A stretch of 10,447 nt of DNA, from positions 1-10,447 of the forward strand of contig JAEWLW010000037.1 of assembly GCA_023457355.1 (NCBI GenBank). The letters are read 5' to 3'. Positions 4,854-10,447 of this stretch are shown in pieces; position 1 is the first letter of the stretch, and every line of letters starts with the position of its first letter. Below the pieces are notes generated by a model. It worked only from the letters and a program-made list of their open reading frames with translations. It searched no databases and was not told the DNA's origin. The translations under genes and the position numbers were made by a program. The DNA comes from Bacillota bacterium (GTDB taxonomy: Bacteria > Bacillota > Clostridia > Oscillospirales > Ruminococcaceae).

Positions 4854-6047
4854 ATGAAAAAGATTATCACAGCCATGCTGGCGGTTGCTATGATTATGTC
4901 ACTGGGCGCTTGCTCAGGCGGCAGCAGCAGTTCCGCCTCCACCCCTGCGTCCTCGGCGGCAGAGGGTTCTGCGCCCGACGCCTCCTCCACTGCAGCCATT
5001 AAGATCGGCGGCATCGGCCCGGTCAGCGGCCCGGCGGCCGTGTATGGCACTGCTGCCAGAAACGGCGCGCAGATCGCCATCGACGAAATCAACGCCAAGG
5101 GCGGCCAGCAGTATGCGCTCAATTACCAGGATGATGAGCACGACGCTGAGAAATCTGTCAATGCCTACAACAAGCTTAAGGATTGGGGCATGCAGATTCT
5201 CAACGGTACCGTGACCACCTCGCCTGCGCTGGCCGTCACCTCTGAGACCTATGCCGACCGCGTCTTCACGCTGACCCCGTCGGCTTCTTCCACCAAGGTT
5301 ATTGAGGGCAAGGACAATGTCTTCCAGATCTGCTTCACCGACCCGAACCAGGGCATCGCGTCTGCGGATTATCTGGCCGACAACAAGCTGGCAACCAAAG
5401 TCGCCGTTATCTACAACAACGCCGACGCCTATTCGCAGGGCATCTACGAGAAGTTTGCCGCGCAGGCCAAGGAAAAGAACCTTGAAATTGTCGTGGCCAC
5501 CACCTTTACCGATGACACCGCGACCGACTTCAGCGTACAGCTTACCGAGGCCAAGAACGCGGGTGCCGATCTCGTTTTCCTGCCTATCTACTACACCCCC
5601 GCGGCGCTGATTCTCTCCCAGGCGAGAAGCATGGGTTACGAGCCTAAGTTCTTTGGCTGCGATGGCCTCGACGGCATCCTGACCCTTGAAAACTTTGATA
5701 AGACCCTGGCCGAGGGCCTCATGCTGCTGACGCCTTTCTCGGCGGATGCGCAGGATGATGCGACCAAGAACTTTGTCGAGAAGTATCAGGCCGCTTACGG
5801 TGAGATTCCCAACCAGTTTGCAGCCGACGGCTATGACTGCATTTACGCCATCGCGCAGGCTTGCGAAAAGGCGGGCATCACTGCCGATACGGCTGCTGCC
5901 GAAGCCTGCGACAAGCTGATTGCCGAGTTCACTTCCATGAGCTTTGACGGCATCACCGGCGCCGGCATGACCTGGCAGGCCACCGGCGAAGTTGCCAAGG
6001 CGCCGCAGGCGATTGTCATCAAGGATGGCGTCTATACCGGCATGTAA
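4854..6047 (+). CDS. livK: Branched-chain amino-acid ABC transporter substrate-binding lipoprotein
   Basis: A 397-residue extracytoplasmic receptor of the LivJ/LivK (leucine-binding, periplasmic-binding type 1) family. Residues 1-19 are a signal peptide ending in lipobox LGAC, with Cys20 as the predicted lipid-anchored N-terminus. Residues 21-47 form a Ser/Ala-rich linker. The mature domain begins at IKIGGIGPVSGPAAVYG (49-65), followed by GAQIAIDEINAKGG (71-84), typical of the family, and runs to a normal C-terminus, VIKDGVYTGM. The start ATG follows AGAGGAAG at a suitable distance. It is first in the transporter operon. Substrate specificity of this family spans Leu/Ile/Val, other amino acids, amides and urea; a Leu/Ile/Val-rich leader upstream, if real, argues for branched-chain amino acids. 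Confidence 0.95.
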   Translation: MKKIITAMLAVAMIMSLGACSGGSSSSASTPASSAAEGSAPDASSTAAIKIGGIGPVSGPAAVYGTAARNGAQIAIDEINAKGGQQYALNYQDDEHDAEKSVNAYNKLKDWGMQILNGTVTTSPALAVTSETYADRVFTLTPSASSTKVIEGKDNVFQICFTDPNQGIASADYLADNKLATKVAVIYNNADAYSQGIYEKFAAQAKEKNLEIVVATTFTDDTATDFSVQLTEAKNAGADLVFLPIYYTPAALILSQARSMGYEPKFFGCDGLDGILTLENFDKTLAEGLMLLTPFSADAQDDATKNFVEKYQAAYGEIPNQFAADGYDCIYAIAQACEKAGITADTAAAEACDKLIAEFTSMSFDGITGAGMTWQATGEVAKAPQAIVIKDGVYTGM

Positions 6048-6066
6048 TATCTGATTTATTTGATCA

Positions 6067-6102
6067 GGAGGGCTTCTTTAAGCGCACGCTTAAAAGCCCT
6101 CC
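6067..6102 (+). repeat. Long intergenic hairpin between livK and livH
   Basis: GGAGGGCTT (6067-6075) pairs with AAGCCCTCC (6094-6102). After a 2-nt bulge TTAAGC (6078-6083) pairs with GCTTAA (6088-6093) around a 4-nt loop. No U-run follows directly; TTTTT comes 9 nt later, inside a weaker TTCCC/GGGAA stem (6105-6123). It most likely protects the binding-protein mRNA 3' end or partly ends transcription, so the receptor is made in excess over the permeases. Confidence 0.6.
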
Positions 6103-6155
6103 GATTCCCTGTTTTTCGGGGAACCATTGCATAAAGAAAAATGAGGTGTGCGGGT

Positions 6156-7037
6156 ATGACGTTTCTTTCCTATGTTGTCGGCGGAATGAGCCTGGGAAGC
6201 GTTTATGCCATTATTGCGCTGGGTTATACCATGGTTTACGGCATTGCAAAAATGCTCAACTTTGCCCACGGCGACGTAATAATGGTAGGCGCTTACGTGT
6301 CTTTTTGCGCGACGACTTATCTCGGCTGGCCTGCGTTTGTCGCAGTTCTACTGGCGATGGTGGTCTGCACTGTTTTGGGCATGACGATCGAAAAGCTGGC
6401 CTATAAGCCGCTGCGCATGGCGCCGTCGCTGGCGGTGCTGATCACTGCGATCGGCGTCAGCTATTTTTTACAGAATGCCGCGCTGCTCATCTGGGGCTCA
6501 GCGCCCAAGAGCTTTACAAGCGTGGTGCCGATCAAGGCGGTCAAGCTGTTTGACGGCGGGCTGACCATCTCCGGCGAGGCGATCGTGACAGTGCTTTCCT
6601 GCATTGTGATCATGGCGCTTTTAAGCTGGCTGACGGGTTACACAAAAATCGGCAAGGCGATGCGTGCCGTCTCAGAGGACAAGGGTGCCGCACAGCTCAT
6701 GGGAATCAATGTGAACGCCACTATTTCCGCCACCTTTGCCATTGGCAGCGCGCTGGCGGCGATTGCGGGTGTGCTGCTTTGTTCGGCTTATCCGACACTG
6801 CTGCCCACCACCGGTTCCATGCCGGGCATCAAGGCGTTTACGGCGGCGGTGTTCGGCGGCATTGGCTCAATTCCGGGCGCGATGATCGGCGGCCTTATTC
6901 TGGGGCTGGTCGAAACCTTTGGCAAGGCGTACATTTCAACCCAGCTTTCGGATGCCATCGTCTTTGCCGTGCTCATCGTGGTGCTGCTGGTGAAGCCCAC
7001 CGGCCTGATGGGCAAAAAAATAAATGAGAAAGTGTAG
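6156..7037 (+). CDS. livH: Branched-chain amino-acid ABC transporter permease LivH
   Basis: A 293-residue inner-membrane permease, one of the two transmembrane subunits of the Liv transporter. It is hydrophobic throughout with about eight membrane segments. Family signatures are present: YTMVYGIAKMLNFAHGD (24-40) near the N-terminus, GKAMRAVSEDKGAAQLMGI (166-184), the cytoplasmic loop that meets the ATPases, and FGGIGSIPGAMIGG (233-246). I chose ATG 6156, with GAGGTG 7 nt upstream, over ATG 6141, which lacks a ribosome site and adds five atypical residues. It follows livK by 108 nt, a gap filled by a large hairpin, and precedes livM by 9 nt. Confidence 0.95.
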   Translation: MTFLSYVVGGMSLGSVYAIIALGYTMVYGIAKMLNFAHGDVIMVGAYVSFCATTYLGWPAFVAVLLAMVVCTVLGMTIEKLAYKPLRMAPSLAVLITAIGVSYFLQNAALLIWGSAPKSFTSVVPIKAVKLFDGGLTISGEAIVTVLSCIVIMALLSWLTGYTKIGKAMRAVSEDKGAAQLMGINVNATISATFAIGSALAAIAGVLLCSAYPTLLPTTGSMPGIKAFTAAVFGGIGSIPGAMIGGLILGLVETFGKAYISTQLSDAIVFAVLIVVLLVKPTGLMGKKINEKV

Positions 7038-7046
7038 GCGGATGTT

Positions 7047-8126
7047 ATGAAGAAAATTAAAGCAATGAACAAGACCGCCTTTGATAACTTTCTGAATTAC
7101 ATTCTTGTGGCGGTTGCGTTTATCATCTTTCAATCGCTCATGTCGGGCGGGCACCTTTCCAGCTCGCTTAAAGGGCAGCTTGTGCCAATCTGCGCCTATA
7201 TTGTCATGGCTGTTTCGCTGAATCTCACGGTTGGAATTTTGGGCGAATTGAGCCTGGGCCATGCCGGTTTTATGAGCGTGGGCGCCTTTACCGGCGTCAT
7301 CGTGACCATGAGCCTGAAAAACGTGATACCGTTTTCGCCGCTTCGGCTGGGGCTCGCTATGCTGGCGGGCGGCATTATCGCCGGGCTGGCCAGCCTGTTG
7401 GTCGGCGTGCCGGTGCTGCGTTTGCGGGGCGACTATCTGGCGATTGTGACGCTGGCATTCGGTGAAATTGTCAAGAATGTCGTCAACTGTCTCTATGTGG
7501 GCGTGGACCATAACGGACTGCACCTGAGCATGACCGATTCGGCATCCCTGGGCCTTGCCGACGGCGGAACAGTTATTATGAACGGGCCGATGGGCGCTGT
7601 GGGCGTGACGAAGCTTTCGACATTTGCCATGGGCTTTGCACTGGTGATTGTCACGCTGATCGTCGTGCAGAATTTGATCAACAGCCGCGCTGGGCGGGCG
7701 GTTATGGCCCTGCGCGACAATCGGATCGCGGCAGAATCGCTCGGCATTAACATCACGAAATATAAGCTGATGGCTTTTACAACCTCGGCGGTGCTGGCCG
7801 GAATGGCCGGTGTGCTCTTCGCTATGAACTATTCCACCGTGGTCGCCAAAAAGTTTGACTTTAATACGTCTATTCTTGTGCTGGTATTCGTCGTGCTGGG
7901 CGGCATGGGCAATATCCGCGGGTCGATTATCGCGGCGGCGGTGCTCACTGTACTGCCCGAGCTGCTGCGCAGCTTCAGTGATTACCGCATGCTCATCTAC
8001 GCTATCGTGCTGATTGCGGTTATGCTGCTCACCAACGGCGAAAAGGGCCGCAGCCTGCTTGAAAGGTTTAAAGAAAAAACGACCGCCAAAAAAATTATCC
8101 GCAAGGAGGGCGCGCAAAATGGCTAA
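7047..8126 (+). CDS. livM: Branched-chain amino-acid ABC transporter permease LivM
   Basis: A 359-residue inner-membrane permease that pairs with LivH. Family motifs are clear: SLNLTVGILGELSLGHAGFM (57-76), VLRLRGDYLAIVTLAFGEI (123-141), the ATPase-contact loop GRAVMALRDNRIAAESLGI (216-234), and VVLGGMGNIRGSI (282-294). The C-terminal 30 residues are a basic, cytoplasmic tail. The start is ATG 7047, with AGGCGG overlapping the livH stop. Its last 8 nt overlap the start of livG, and the livG Shine-Dalgarno lies inside its final codons. An N-terminal extension of about 15 polar residues precedes the first hydrophobic segment; ATG 7065 is an alternative start without a clear ribosome site. Confidence 0.95.
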   Translation: MKKIKAMNKTAFDNFLNYILVAVAFIIFQSLMSGGHLSSSLKGQLVPICAYIVMAVSLNLTVGILGELSLGHAGFMSVGAFTGVIVTMSLKNVIPFSPLRLGLAMLAGGIIAGLASLLVGVPVLRLRGDYLAIVTLAFGEIVKNVVNCLYVGVDHNGLHLSMTDSASLGLADGGTVIMNGPMGAVGVTKLSTFAMGFALVIVTLIVVQNLINSRAGRAVMALRDNRIAAESLGINITKYKLMAFTTSAVLAGMAGVLFAMNYSTVVAKKFDFNTSILVLVFVVLGGMGNIRGSIIAAAVLTVLPELLRSFSDYRMLIYAIVLIAVMLLTNGEKGRSLLERFKEKTTAKKIIRKEGAQNG

Positions 8127-8949
8127 AATGGTACCGGTTCCCAGCAGCGCGATCATCCCGGAGCGGGACATCGACAAAACCCCCGTACTTGAGGCGATTG
8201 GGCTTGGCATTGACTTTGGTGGCCTGACCGCTGTGGATAATTTTAACCTGACGATCGGCCGCACCGAAATCGCGGGCTTAATCGGCCCGAACGGCGCGGG
8301 CAAGACCACCGTCTTCAACCTTCTGACAAAGGTGTATCAGCCGACACGCGGTACCATCCTGCTCGATGGGCGGGACACCCACGGCATGAACACCATTCAG
8401 GTCAACCGCGCAGGTATCGCCAGAACCTTTCAGAACATCCGCCTGTTTCCGACGCTCACCGTTGAGGATAACGTTAAGATCGGCCTGCACAACCAGATGA
8501 ACTATTCCATGTGGGACGGCGTTTTGCGCCTGCCGCATTACTGGAAAGAGGAAAAGATCATCCACGAACGCACCATGGAGCTGCTCTCCATCTTTAACAT
8601 GGAAGGGCTGGCCGATGCCAAGGCGGGCAGCCTGCCTTACGGTGCACAGCGCCGTCTGGAAATTGTGCGTGCGCTGGGCACCAATCCGAGCCTTTTGCTG
8701 CTCGACGAGCCTGCCGCTGGTATGAACCCTTCTGAAACGTCGGAGCTGATGGAGAATATCCGCAAGATTCGCGATACCTTTGAGATTGCCATCATGCTCA
8801 TTGAGCACGACATGAATCTTGTCATGGGCATCTGTGAGGGAATCGCCGTGCTCAATTACGGTAAGATAATTGCCAAGGGCACACCGGCTGAGATTCAGGC
8901 GAACCCCAAAGTTATTGAAGCCTATCTCGGCAAGAAAAAGGAGGGCTGA
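8119..8949 (+). CDS. livG: Branched-chain amino-acid ABC transporter ATPase LivG
   Basis: A 276-residue ATP-binding subunit that powers uptake on the cytoplasmic face. Walker A GPNGAGKT is at 56-63, the Q-loop Gln at 105 in RTFQNIRLF, the signature LPYGAQRR at 172-179 (the LivG form of LSGGQ), Walker B LLLLDEP at 192-198 with catalytic Glu197, and the switch His at 230 in LIEHDM. The tail AYLGKKKEG is typical. The start ATG overlaps the livM stop by 8 nt and has AAGGAGGG 8 nt upstream; an open frame continues upstream inside livM, but those codons read as a frame shift of livM and are not included. The 20-residue extension before the ABC fold is slightly longer than usual. Confidence 0.95.
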   Translation: MAKMVPVPSSAIIPERDIDKTPVLEAIGLGIDFGGLTAVDNFNLTIGRTEIAGLIGPNGAGKTTVFNLLTKVYQPTRGTILLDGRDTHGMNTIQVNRAGIARTFQNIRLFPTLTVEDNVKIGLHNQMNYSMWDGVLRLPHYWKEEKIIHERTMELLSIFNMEGLADAKAGSLPYGAQRRLEIVRALGTNPSLLLLDEPAAGMNPSETSELMENIRKIRDTFEIAIMLIEHDMNLVMGICEGIAVLNYGKIIAKGTPAEIQANPKVIEAYLGKKKEG

Positions 8950-8951
8950 GC

Positions 8952-9659
8952 ATGCTGTTGCAGGTTGAGGATATCAATGTATTTTACGGCAGCATCCACG
9001 CGATAAAGGGTGTCTCGTTTGCAGTGAACGAAGGGGAAATCGTCACGCTGATAGGCGCGAACGGCGCGGGTAAATCCACCGTGCTTAACACCGTTTCGGG
9101 GTTGCTGCGCAGCAAAACCGGCTCTATCCACTTTAATGGCGAGAATATTTCCAGTGTAGAACCGCACAAAATTGTGCAGCGGGGGCTGGCGCAGGTGCCG
9201 GAAGGACGGCGCATCTTTTTGCAGATGAGTGTGCAGGAAAACCTTGAAATGGGCGCCTACACCCAGCCCAACGCCGGGGTGGCTTCGGATATTGAGCAGG
9301 TTTATCAACAGTTCCCCCGCCTAAAAGAGCGCAGAAAGCAGATCAGCGGCACCCTCTCTGGCGGCGAGCAGCAGATGCTGGCTATGGGCCGCGCGCTGAT
9401 GAGCCACCCGAAGCTACTGATGCTCGACGAGCCGTCGATGGGTCTGGCACCGCTTCTGGTTGAGCAGATTTTCGAGATTATCACGCAGCTGCATAAGGGC
9501 GGCACAACGGTGCTGCTCGTTGAGCAGAACGCGCAGATGGCGCTTTCAATCGCTGACCGCGCCTATGTGCTCGAGACCGGCAGAATCGGTCTTTCAGGCA
9601 CCGGCGCCGAACTTATCCAAAGCGACAGTGTGCGTAAAGCGTATCTCGGCGGTGATTAA
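8952..9659 (+). CDS. livF: Branched-chain amino-acid ABC transporter ATPase LivF
   Basis: A 235-residue ATP-binding subunit, partner of LivG; length is standard. Walker A GANGAGKS is at 35-42, the Q-loop Gln at 81 in QVPEGRRIF, the signature LSGGEQQ at 135-141, and Walker B LLMLDEP at 155-161 with Glu160. The switch position carries Gln192 (LLVEQNAQMAL) in place of His, which is usual for LivF and so not a defect. The start lies 2 nt after the livG stop, with AAGGAGGG spanning the end of livG, so the two ATPases are likely made in equal amounts. It is the last gene of the operon; no clean terminator follows directly. Confidence 0.95.
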   Translation: MLLQVEDINVFYGSIHAIKGVSFAVNEGEIVTLIGANGAGKSTVLNTVSGLLRSKTGSIHFNGENISSVEPHKIVQRGLAQVPEGRRIFLQMSVQENLEMGAYTQPNAGVASDIEQVYQQFPRLKERRKQISGTLSGGEQQMLAMGRALMSHPKLLMLDEPSMGLAPLLVEQIFEIITQLHKGGTTVLLVEQNAQMALSIADRAYVLETGRIGLSGTGAELIQSDSVRKAYLGGD

Positions 9660-9665
9660 AATACA

Positions 9666-9714
9666 GCGCCCGAGGCAATTTTCTGCCCGGTGCTTGGGGC
9701 CTGAATCTGTTTTT
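9666..9714 (+). terminator. Weak candidate terminator after livF
   Basis: An imperfect stem (9666-9677 with 9684-9693, core GGCA/TGCC, two bulges) follows the livF stop by 6 nt, and a TGTTTTT stretch comes only at 9709-9714. The separation makes classical intrinsic termination doubtful. Part of the Liv transcript may therefore read into the ArsR gene. Confidence 0.3.
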
Positions 9715-9774
9715 CTCCGGCACATTGGAGCCGGTAAAATGGTAATGGTATGCCGTGAGTAATTTGTTCAAGAT

Positions 9775-9780
9775 TATAAT
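9775..9780 (+). promoter_or_regulatory. Possible -10 element of the ArsR gene
   Basis: A perfect TATAAT lies 39 nt before the chosen GTG start, but no good -35 stands 16-18 nt upstream. It overlaps a short inverted repeat, ATGC-AG-GCAT (9779-9788), which could be part of an ArsR self-regulation site. This is suggestive only. Confidence 0.4.
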
Positions 9781-9818
9781 GCAGGCATATTTGTGTGATT
9801 CCAAAGGGGGCAAGGGCA

Positions 9819-10157
9819 GTGACGGACTATTTTGCAGTTTTAAAGGTGATGTCTGATAAATCGCGGTTTGAAATAATCACTTTGCTGCTAAGTCATGATT
9901 TGTGCGTGAGCGGTCTGGCCAGGCAATTGAACATCTCTAAGCCTGCTGTTTCGCAACATCTTCAGGTGTTGAGGAAGGTCGGCTTGGTCACTGGCGAAAA
10001 GCGAGGGTCTTTTACCCACTATATCGTCAACCGGGCACTGTTGTCACAGGTGGGGGAGCAGTTGATTGTGCTTTCTTTAAAATCCGGCGATGGCAGCAGC
10101 TGCGGCGGGCAAACCGGAGATTGTGGCCGCCATTGCCCGTTTACCCAAAAGAAATGA
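9819..10157 (+). CDS. ArsR/SmtB-family metal-responsive transcriptional repressor
   Basis: A 112-residue winged-helix DNA-binding protein. The opening DYFAVLKVMSDKSRFEIITLL (3-23) and the helix-turn-helix with wing, LARQLNISKPAVSQHLQVL (33-51) then VTGEKRGSFTHYIVN (57-71), are classic for ArsR repressors that leave DNA when they bind metal or metalloid. The usual ELCVCDL metal motif reads DLCVSGL here (27-33): Cys29 is kept and the second Cys is Ser. A C-terminal tail carries Cys95, Cys102 and Cys106 (C-x6-C-x3-C), with His105. The site may therefore combine Cys29 with the tail; the ligand cannot be named. I chose GTG 9819, with AAAGGGGG 8 nt upstream, over GTG 9795, which precedes the ribosome site. 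Its target may be itself or a gene beyond the window. Confidence 0.9.
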   Translation: MTDYFAVLKVMSDKSRFEIITLLLSHDLCVSGLARQLNISKPAVSQHLQVLRKVGLVTGEKRGSFTHYIVNRALLSQVGEQLIVLSLKSGDGSSCGGQTGDCGRHCPFTQKK

Positions 10158-10200
10158 CATGCGGCAGAGTCGCTTTTCCGATACCGGGCGGCGCCGCATG
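10158..10200 (+). repeat. Inverted repeat directly after the ArsR gene
   Basis: CATGCGGC (10158-10165) starts on the base after the ArsR stop and pairs with GCCGCATG (10193-10200), leaving a 27-nt loop. The right arm overlaps the palindrome GCGGCGCCGC. The following bases are ATATTGTTGTTT, so it could be a weak first terminator ahead of the stronger one downstream. Confidence 0.4.
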
Positions 10201-10219
10201 ATATTGTTGTTTGCAAATC

Positions 10220-10259
10220 AAAGGTCTCCCGCCGCAGTTTCTGCGGCGGGAGACCTTTT
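10220..10259. terminator. Strong intrinsic terminator after the ArsR gene
   Basis: An 18-bp perfect stem (10220-10237 with 10241-10258) with a TTT loop, closed by TTTT on the plus strand. On the minus strand the stem is followed by TTTGATTTG, so it may also end leftward transcripts from the promoter at 10383-10411. Confidence 0.85.
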
Positions 10260-10447
10260 GTGCATGGTATGATATAAGCAGCAGCGAAACAAGAAAGGTA
10301 ACTTCTATCTGTTTTTAGTCCGCAGTTTATTTAAAACTGTGACGGCATAATTTAACATAATAAAACAATAATTGACAAAAATATTATATATAATTTTACA
10401 TTCATTGTCAAATCGGAGACGAGCCATCGTAAAGTATAACCAAAGGT
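10260..10447. other. AT-rich region without a gene at the right edge
   Basis: No ORF with a ribosome site is visible on either strand. The region holds a small hairpin (CAGTTT 10323-10328 with AAACTG 10334-10339), the palindrome ATTATATATAAT (10383-10394) and the leftward promoter. It looks like a regulatory region, perhaps that of a gene starting beyond the window. Confidence 0.5.
10372..10411 (-). promoter_or_regulatory. Consensus leftward promoter inside an inverted repeat
   Basis: On the minus strand TTGACA (10406-10411), exactly 17 nt and TATAAT (10383-10388) match the sigma-A consensus at all twelve positions; transcription would start near 10376. The -35 is one half of a 7-bp inverted repeat, TTGACAA (10372-10378) with TTGTCAA (10405-10411), that brackets the promoter and could be an operator. 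On the plus strand the same repeat gives a TTGACA, but its nearest TATAAT is only 11 nt away, so a rightward promoter is less likely. Confidence 0.65.

Noticed and set aside
8014..8118. Upstream extension of livG by 35 codons inside livM
   Set aside because: The extension reads Arg/Lys/Cys-rich, typical of a shifted livM frame, and the ideal Shine-Dalgarno 8 nt before ATG 8119 fixes the start.
6936..8318. 460-codon open frame antisense to livM
   Set aside because: Very long, but it lies entirely opposite livH/livM/livG, is rich in His/Gln/Arg as expected for the antisense of a GC-rich membrane-protein gene, and has no ribosome site.
9152..9530. Missing switch histidine in LivF as a sign of inactivation
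   Set aside because: Gln at this position is normal for LivF proteins; all other catalytic motifs are intact.
10372..10394. Rightward promoter TTGACA with TATAAT at the right edge
   Set aside because: The spacer is only 11 nt; the same sequences fit the leftward promoter with 17 nt much better.

Overview
The window reads as chromosomal DNA from an anaerobic, moderately GC-rich Firmicute of class Clostridia, probably Oscillospirales-like. I infer this from the purine-rich Shine-Dalgarno sites, sigma-A promoters of TTGACA-17-TATAAT type, a short-chain Clostridium/Megasphaera-type flavodoxin, the clostridial families DUF3793 and DUF2325, and coding regions rich in G/C at third positions. No rRNA, tRNA, CRISPR array, transposase or phage gene is visible.

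Left part, minus strand (1-4193). A possible gene start runs off the left edge (1-105). Two strong hairpins (188-265) separate it from a three-gene set read leftward: DUF2325 (1366-1677), DUF3793 (813-1376, GTG start overlapping DUF2325 by 11 nt) and flavodoxin (327-749). The set has a near-consensus promoter (1768-1796) and a leader with nested inverted repeats just before the first Shine-Dalgarno; the flavodoxin also seems to have its own promoter. From family knowledge such genes are often iron- or redox-linked, but nothing here proves it. Next comes a self-contained minus-strand gene for a fused trehalose-6-phosphate synthase/phosphatase (1939-4119), with its own promoter (4165-4193) and intrinsic terminator (1902-1929).

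Middle and right part, plus strand (4419-9659). A complete high-affinity branched-chain amino-acid (HAAT/Liv) ABC transporter operon: lipoprotein binding protein (4854-6047), permeases LivH (6156-7037) and LivM (7047-8126), and ATPases LivG (8119-8949) and LivF (8952-9659). LivM-LivG-LivF are tightly packed, and a large hairpin separates the binding protein from LivH. Upstream of the operon lies the most interesting element in the window. A near-perfect promoter (4419-4447) leads into a 91-codon ORF (4490-4765) whose central 42 residues include 27 Leu/Ile/Val. The ORF contains one intrinsic-terminator-like hairpin and is followed by a second, strong terminator 35 nt before the binding-protein start, with no room for another promoter in between. 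This layout resembles a translated attenuator in which Leu/Ile/Val codons sense the transported amino acids; the competing explanation is a small membrane protein.

Right edge (9735-10447). A small ArsR-type metal-responsive repressor (9819-10157) with an altered metal site and a Cys-rich tail is followed by an inverted repeat and a long terminator hairpin. The last 190 bases hold no gene, but they carry a consensus leftward promoter inside a TTGACAA/TTGTCAA inverted repeat. It may drive a short RNA ending at that terminator, or belong to the control region of a gene beyond the window.
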